DNA of 39,167 nt. Source: Vitrella brassicaformis. Lineage: Eukaryota; Sar; Vitrellaceae. The stretch spans positions 106,376 through 145,542 of the forward strand of contig CDMY01000061.1 of the NCBI GenBank assembly GCA_001179505.1. Direction: 5' to 3'. Position 1 is the stretch's first letter. The number at the start of each line of letters is the position of its first letter. The position numbers and the translations under genes are program-made. Below, piece after piece: positions 32,244-39,167 of the stretch. The notes under the pieces were generated by a model that worked only from the letters and a program-made list of their open reading frames with translations, was not told the origin of the DNA and did no database searches.

Positions 32244-32381
32244 CGTCGCCTTCAAAAAATCGATATAAAAAATCAGGTCAGGCTGGAAATCAGGATGAAC
32301 AGGAATCTTGATTGACAGTTGCTTCGCAGCTGCCCGCCGCGGCCTTCTTCTTCGCTCCTGTCAAAAGCTCGCATCTGGCGC

Positions 32382-32408
32382 TTAGGACATCTCGTGAAAT
32401 CGCTCTCT
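32382..32408 (-). promoter_or_regulatory. Head-to-head gap motif, copy 4
   Basis: On the minus strand it reads AGAGAGCGATTTCACGAG followed by ATGTCCTAA. It lies about 140-165 bp upstream of the GPC1 start and points toward it. NSUN5 starts at 32489 on the other strand. Confidence 0.55.
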
Positions 32409-32488
32409 CTTCTGCGAGCCAGACAAGTGAAACAGTAGACTCCTCTCTTTACTCCTCTCTTCCATCGGCCGTATGAGTCGCTGAGGTG

Positions 32489-34741
32489 ATGGCATCGCTG
32501 TACGTGGAGGCAGCAGATGTGCTTCGGGCAATGGAGGAGCAGGGCAAAGGCCTGAAGGCAGCCCTCTACGACGACAAGCAGCGGAGATCTGATGTGCAGA
32601 AGGTGAGGTGAGGTGAAGCCATGAATGGCCATTCATATCAATTGGCGCATGTAGCTACTTGGATGCTTCTCTCTGTTCTCTGTTCTCTTTTCATTGTCCC
32701 GTGTGTAGGTATGCGGCCTGGTATGTGCCGTGCTGAGGCACAAACAGCTGCTCATCCGCGTACTCGACCGATGCGGGCTGATTGATGGCAGCGCAAATCA
32801 CAAGAAGAGCAAAACCAAAGCCAAGTCGTCGAGTCCAGTGGACAACCGGTATCTGTGCCTGGCAATGGCGCAAGACATGCTGTTTGGCAGAGGCATCAGG
32901 GGCGGAGGTACGTGAGCAGCTCACACCACACTCAGCGGCAATCATGGACAATGTGGATGTGGGTGGACGGACCACTTTTGCGTTTCAGGTGGCGTCAAGC
33001 GAGCCCTGGAGGCCAACCAAACTGAGCTTCGAGCCGCCCTCGCTGATGAAGAGAACAAGGGCCCACCACCTCCAACAGCAGCAGATTCAGCAGTGTCATC
33101 GCTCCCCTCCAAGCGCAGGAATGCCTCCCAGCAGTCGGCATCGAAGCGGACACGAGGGGAGAACGGGGCGGTGGTCAGCGAGAGGAGGCCGGGCGATGCT
33201 GCTGATAGTGGTGGTGCTGTCGTTCTTCCTCCCCGTTATGTGAGGGTCAACGGCCTGGTCGGTGGCAAGAGTGGGCAGGAGATCCGATCTCTGATCCAGG
33301 CACAGATGAGAAAAGCTAAGGTACTTACGTCAGTCATTATAATGGGGTAAATGACAACAAGCAAATGGCTATTCAGTTGTCCTGCCAGTCACTCACGTAT
33401 CGGTGCGTCGATATATCGTCAGATTGATGGTGATGTGGAGACCGACCCCTACATCCCTTCCCTTCTCGTGCTGCCCTCGACTGCTGGGGCCCTCCTGGCG
33501 CAGAACAAGCTGGTCCACGAGGGCAATGTCATCCTTCAGGACCGATCCAGCTGCCTGGCTGCGCTGGCGGCCGACATCCGGCCTGGCGACACGGTGCTGG
33601 ACGCCTGTGCGGCCCCTGGGAGCAAGACGCTGCACTGCCTGGACTTCATGAAGGGCAGCGGACATCTGGTGGCCTGTGAGAGGGCGCCCCGGAGGGCAGT
33701 CACTCTTTTGCAGAGGTGCGCATGAACTGGATGGAGTACATGACGAACTACCCTTTATGCAGTCAGTATTCTTAGACTTTGGTTTCTCCAGGCTGCGTGA
33801 TCACGGCGGTTTTGACGGCCCTCTGGAATCTCTCTCCGCAGCTTATGGTGACTCCGCCGACAAGCGGAGTGCTCTGTCCGATCTCAGCGACGCCCGCGCG
33901 GCTGAGCGGCAGCTAAAAGAGCGGGACGGCAAGCCTATGTTCTTCAGACACACCAACTATGGTCGGTACCTGCAAATGGGTCACTCGTCTCGCCTCACAC
34001 GCGCGTCGGTTGATCGATCGATCTTTCTTCCACCCATCCCTTCTGTGCGTGTGCAGCGTCGCTAAGTGTGGAGGTCAGAGTGGCGGATTTCCTCTCCCTG
34101 CGATCCGCAGATGTGTCCCCTGATGTGATCCTTGTGGACCCGTCGTGTTCGGGCAGCGGCCTGCCCACACACCAGATGGACGACCAGGGGGGCGGGCGGG
34201 ACGTGGAAAGGCTGCAGAAGCTGGCTGCCGTGCAGACACAAATGCTCAAGTAGGTGAGACAGACCAGTGGACATGACTAGAAAATGTATGTCTGGGAACT
34301 TACTGCCTCCCTCGTGTGTGTTTTGTCTTGTGCTCCTGTCTGTAGTCATGCACTGACTGCCTTCGCGACTGCCCGCACCGTCTGCTATTCGACCTGTTCC
34401 ACTCATGAAGAGGAGAACGAACAGGTGGGTGCGACCCGAGCGGATGGGATGGATGCCACACACTCCACTGCCATGTGTCGTCTGTCTTGTGGTCCGTGCA
34501 GGTGGTTGCGGCTTCATTGGAGACAATCGAGCAGCACAAGGCATCATCAGCTGCCGCCAAAGGGGGTGGTAGGGCGGCCAGGCGTTTCCGCCTCGTGTCA
34601 GCCGTCCCCTGGTGGCCCTCTACTGGTGTGCCCGAAGAGCTATCTAATGCGTATGCATGGGGTAGCAAGTGCGTGCGGTGCGATCCGGCTGTGCATCGGT
34701 GTCGGGGGTTCTTCCTCGCTAAATTCGTGAGGAAGAGATGA
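32489..34741 (+). CDS. NSUN5: rRNA (cytosine-5) methyltransferase NSUN5/Rcm1
   Basis: Exons are 32489-32602, 32709-32907, 32989-33320, 33423-33715, 33792-33961, 34057-34249, 34346-34424 and 34502-34741; 1620 nt, 539 residues. The N-terminus SLYVEAADVLRAMEEQGKGL is typical of NSUN5. The SAM-binding site is LDACAAPGSKTLHCLDF. Motif IV is ILVDPSCSGSG with the release Cys, and motif VI is VCYSTCSTHEEENEQV with the catalytic Cys. PRYVRVN and NVILQDRSSCLAALAA also match. The enzyme makes m5C in the large-subunit rRNA (domain IV) in the nucleolus. An inserted Lys/Ser/Arg linker (about residues 120-190) and a variable stretch around 33792-33961 make it longer than human NSUN5. All intron phases agree. 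Confidence 0.92.
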
Positions 34742-35103
34742 ATGCTGACTGACTCATAATGTCCGTACCTGTTGACAGACAGACTCGTCTTCCAGGTGTG
34801 TGCAGTGCGACTGATGCTTGCACATATGTCCATTGGCTGATCGGGTGTGGGTCGCAACATCTTACACACAGGGTCCGTCAGCTACATACCATCCACGTAG
34901 CTCAAAACAGACACACAGCCGGCCCGGCTCATATATTGTCATCGGCTGCTCACGGCAGGTCGTTGACCTCCCATTGCTTTGAAGCGCACCGCACACACAT
35001 AAGCCCCGCCCACCCCGCCCACCCCACCCACCAGGCCCACAAATAAATACTTGCCATCGACACGTCCACTCTGAATGCGGCACTACCACACTCACTCAGT
35101 CAT
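34742..35103. other. Intergenic, tail to tail
   Basis: A 362-bp gap between NSUN5 and the DUF4079 gene. It contains CCCACCCC-type runs near 35008-35032. No gene is seen. Confidence 0.6.
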
Positions 35104-36223
35104 TCACAGCACAGCTGCCCCCACATCCGCCAGGGCAGACTCGTACCCCGGCAGACTCTTGATGTACCCCGCGTCGTCAAAGGATCGCCCCAAGCTGACG
35201 CCAAGCACCGCATGGGCCACGATCACCGCCATGGTGGCGCTGCCGAGAAACGCGTGGGCCGCCTTCAACAGCTCCCGCGTCCTCTCGTCGGCGCCAGCAA
35301 ACTGAGTGGACAGCAACGCCTGAACTGCCAGCAGCCCCAGCACACTCAATCCTGTGTGTACGACGGACCAACACACACAAACGTCCGTCTAGTAAAGTGC
35401 AGTGCATCCCTCAGGTCCCTCCCTGAGTGTCTGAGTGTCTGAATGAGTGAGTGACCTGTGAGTGCATGGGAACTCTCGAGTATCGGCTGTTTCTCCAGCA
35501 GCATGGCGCCCACGCCGCCCTGGGCCCCCAGGAAGAAGAACAACAGCATCCCGGCCATCAGCTTGGGATGGAGGGACTTGGAGTTCATTGGGTCCATCTC
35601 GGCATTATCGGGCTCGAAGTCCCAATCAACAGGCGAATCTGATGTGGCCACCTGACACACAGACACAGACGCTTTCTTTGGTGTCCCGCTGAGTGAAGTG
35701 AAGTGAAGTATCCCTCCCTAAGCTTCGGTCACCTGCCCCTGTGCAGCTGCCTTCCTGGTGTTGCGTATTTGCCAGCCGAGGTAGGCGCCATAGCCCCCCA
35801 TGGCCGCAGCGACGATGCCCATGTTGATGCCATGGAACCAGTGGATGACGAACGGCGGCATCTCCATCGACCGAAGGCTCTCAAGCAGCCGATTCTCAAC
35901 ACAGATCTCGGGAGGACCTACAGCCAGCCAGCCAATCCATCCATTTACCCACACCCTCAGCCTATCACCCATCACCAGTGTGACCGTGTGACCCAATCTC
36001 TCTTCTTACATGCTTCCCGGGATTTGAGCCACTGGTTGAGCCCCTCAGAGAGTGAAAGGGAAAGAGAGTTGTCGAGCAGCTGCACTGACGTCTGCGGCCG
36101 TCGCCTGTCTGGGCTTCGAATCAGCCGCGGACGCACAGATGAGGTGGTGCTGGGTTGCTGCGGGATGACAAAGGCACTGGCGGCGGCGCCGAAGGCAATG
36201 AACACAAGACTGCACAGATGCAT
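35104..36223 (-). CDS. DUF4079 plastid membrane protein
   Basis: Exons in coding order are 36010-36223, 35733-35917, 35456-35651 and 35104-35351; 843 nt, 280 residues. The N-terminus is bipartite: a signal peptide (HLCSLVFIAFGAAASA), then a Phe-led transit region (FVIPQQPSTTSSVRPR) rich in Ser/Arg. The ASA|F junction is the hallmark of import into complex red-derived plastids. The mature part has about four to five helices with conserved His: PPFVIHWFHGINMGIVAAAM, AYLGWQIRNTRKAA, SLHPKLMAGMLLFFFLGAQG, ESSHALTG and AVIVAHAVLGVSLG. This matches DUF4079, a family of cyanobacteria and plastids whose function is unknown; the His residues suggest cofactor or quinone-type binding, which is inference. 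Confidence 0.85.
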
Positions 36224-36372
36224 TCCGGCTGCTGGGCCGTCGGAAACTCGCCGGATCTTTGACGAAATAAACGCGGTCTGCGCAGCAACGAAGTTGAGGC
36301 AACTAACGGAAGTTGTTGGGAGCTGGGAGCTGTTTCGCAGAGCCAATCTGCGAGCTTAGGTGTGAAGAATTC

Positions 36373-36389
36373 TGTTTCACGCGGTTGAA
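36373..36389 (+). promoter_or_regulatory. Head-to-head gap motif, partial copy 5
   Basis: It reads TGTTTCACGCGGTTGAA, sharing GTTTCACGC with the full copies but lacking the ATGTCCTAA half. It lies about 140 bp upstream of the MetAP2 start. It is a weaker match than copies 2-4. Confidence 0.35.
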
Positions 36390-36513
36390 GCCAGGTTTTC
36401 CTCGGCAGTAGCGGCTCTCCTGGCGTGTACGTCGTACCGCCGTCCAGGCCCCTCGCATCGCCTGTAGCTGTGACCTATTGCTGATTTGGAGTCCCCCCGC
36501 TGCCGCCACCACG

Positions 36514-39092
<2,579 letters not shown>

Positions 39093-39167
39093 CTGACTGA
39101 ACCTATCAGTGGGGGAGGGACGGAGGGAGTGGCCGCCGGTTGTCGGTCGTGTCGATTGCACTCACTA

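Noticed and set aside
34346-34741. Separate small genes for the NSUN5 C-terminal exons
   Set aside because: HALTAF, YSTCS and the tail match the NSUN5 order and splice phases join them to the upstream exons.

Overview
The window reads as nuclear DNA of a eukaryotic alga with GC-rich, intron-dense genes. The best guess is a photosynthetic alveolate of the chromerid type (Vitrella-like). This is inferred from the gene style, from a signal peptide plus phenylalanine-led transit peptide on a plastid-type DUF4079 protein (the signature of a red-derived complex plastid), from an HPR/FASTK-like fragment, and from plant-like and algal homologues beside general eukaryotic genes. Species assignment cannot be made without a search. 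There is no prokaryotic operon, tRNA, rRNA, CRISPR array or recognisable transposon.

Eighteen genes are supported. Seventeen run left to right as: 3' end of an HPR/FASTK-like RNA-binding gene (+), MED7 (-), a one-module ankyrin-like gene (+), an eight-exon Cys-rich zinc protein (+), a twelve-exon secretory unknown with an internal UGA (-), a large ankyrin-like gene (+), an MIT-domain membrane protein (-), a CXIP4/SREK1IP1-like zinc-knuckle protein with a one-base frameshift (+), a plastid-style alpha/beta hydrolase (-), the Golgi N-acetyltransferase NAA60 (+), DGAT2 (-), a HAD-like phosphatase (+), a ChaN-like haem-binding-fold protein (-), an unknown (+), glycerophosphocholine acyltransferase GPC1 (-), the rRNA m5C methyltransferase NSUN5/Rcm1 (+) and a DUF4079 plastid membrane protein (-). 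Methionine aminopeptidase 2 (+) closes the window. Multi-exon models were built by hand; exon lengths and intron phases close on multiples of three in every multi-exon model except where a lesion is noted.

Two layers of structure stand out. First, orientation alternates at 16 of 17 junctions, so genes sit as head-to-head pairs sharing 134-361 bp upstream gaps, while tail-to-tail gaps are mostly longer and full of simple repeats. Six of the eight head-to-head gaps carry a copy or relative of a motif around GAGCGGTTTCACG...ATGTCCTAA. I did not notice it elsewhere. Second, many introns have (TG)n just before the 3' splice site in the sense strand, and a good number also have (CA)n near the 5' splice site, so the intron could fold on itself. 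Both GC-AG introns found are of this foldable type.

The genes do not form one pathway. Functional themes are RNA and protein processing (NSUN5, CXIP4-like, MetAP2, NAA60, MED7), lipid synthesis (DGAT2, GPC1) and plastid-type proteins (DUF4079, the alpha/beta hydrolase, ChaN-like). A 300-bp assembly gap lies at 18562-18861.
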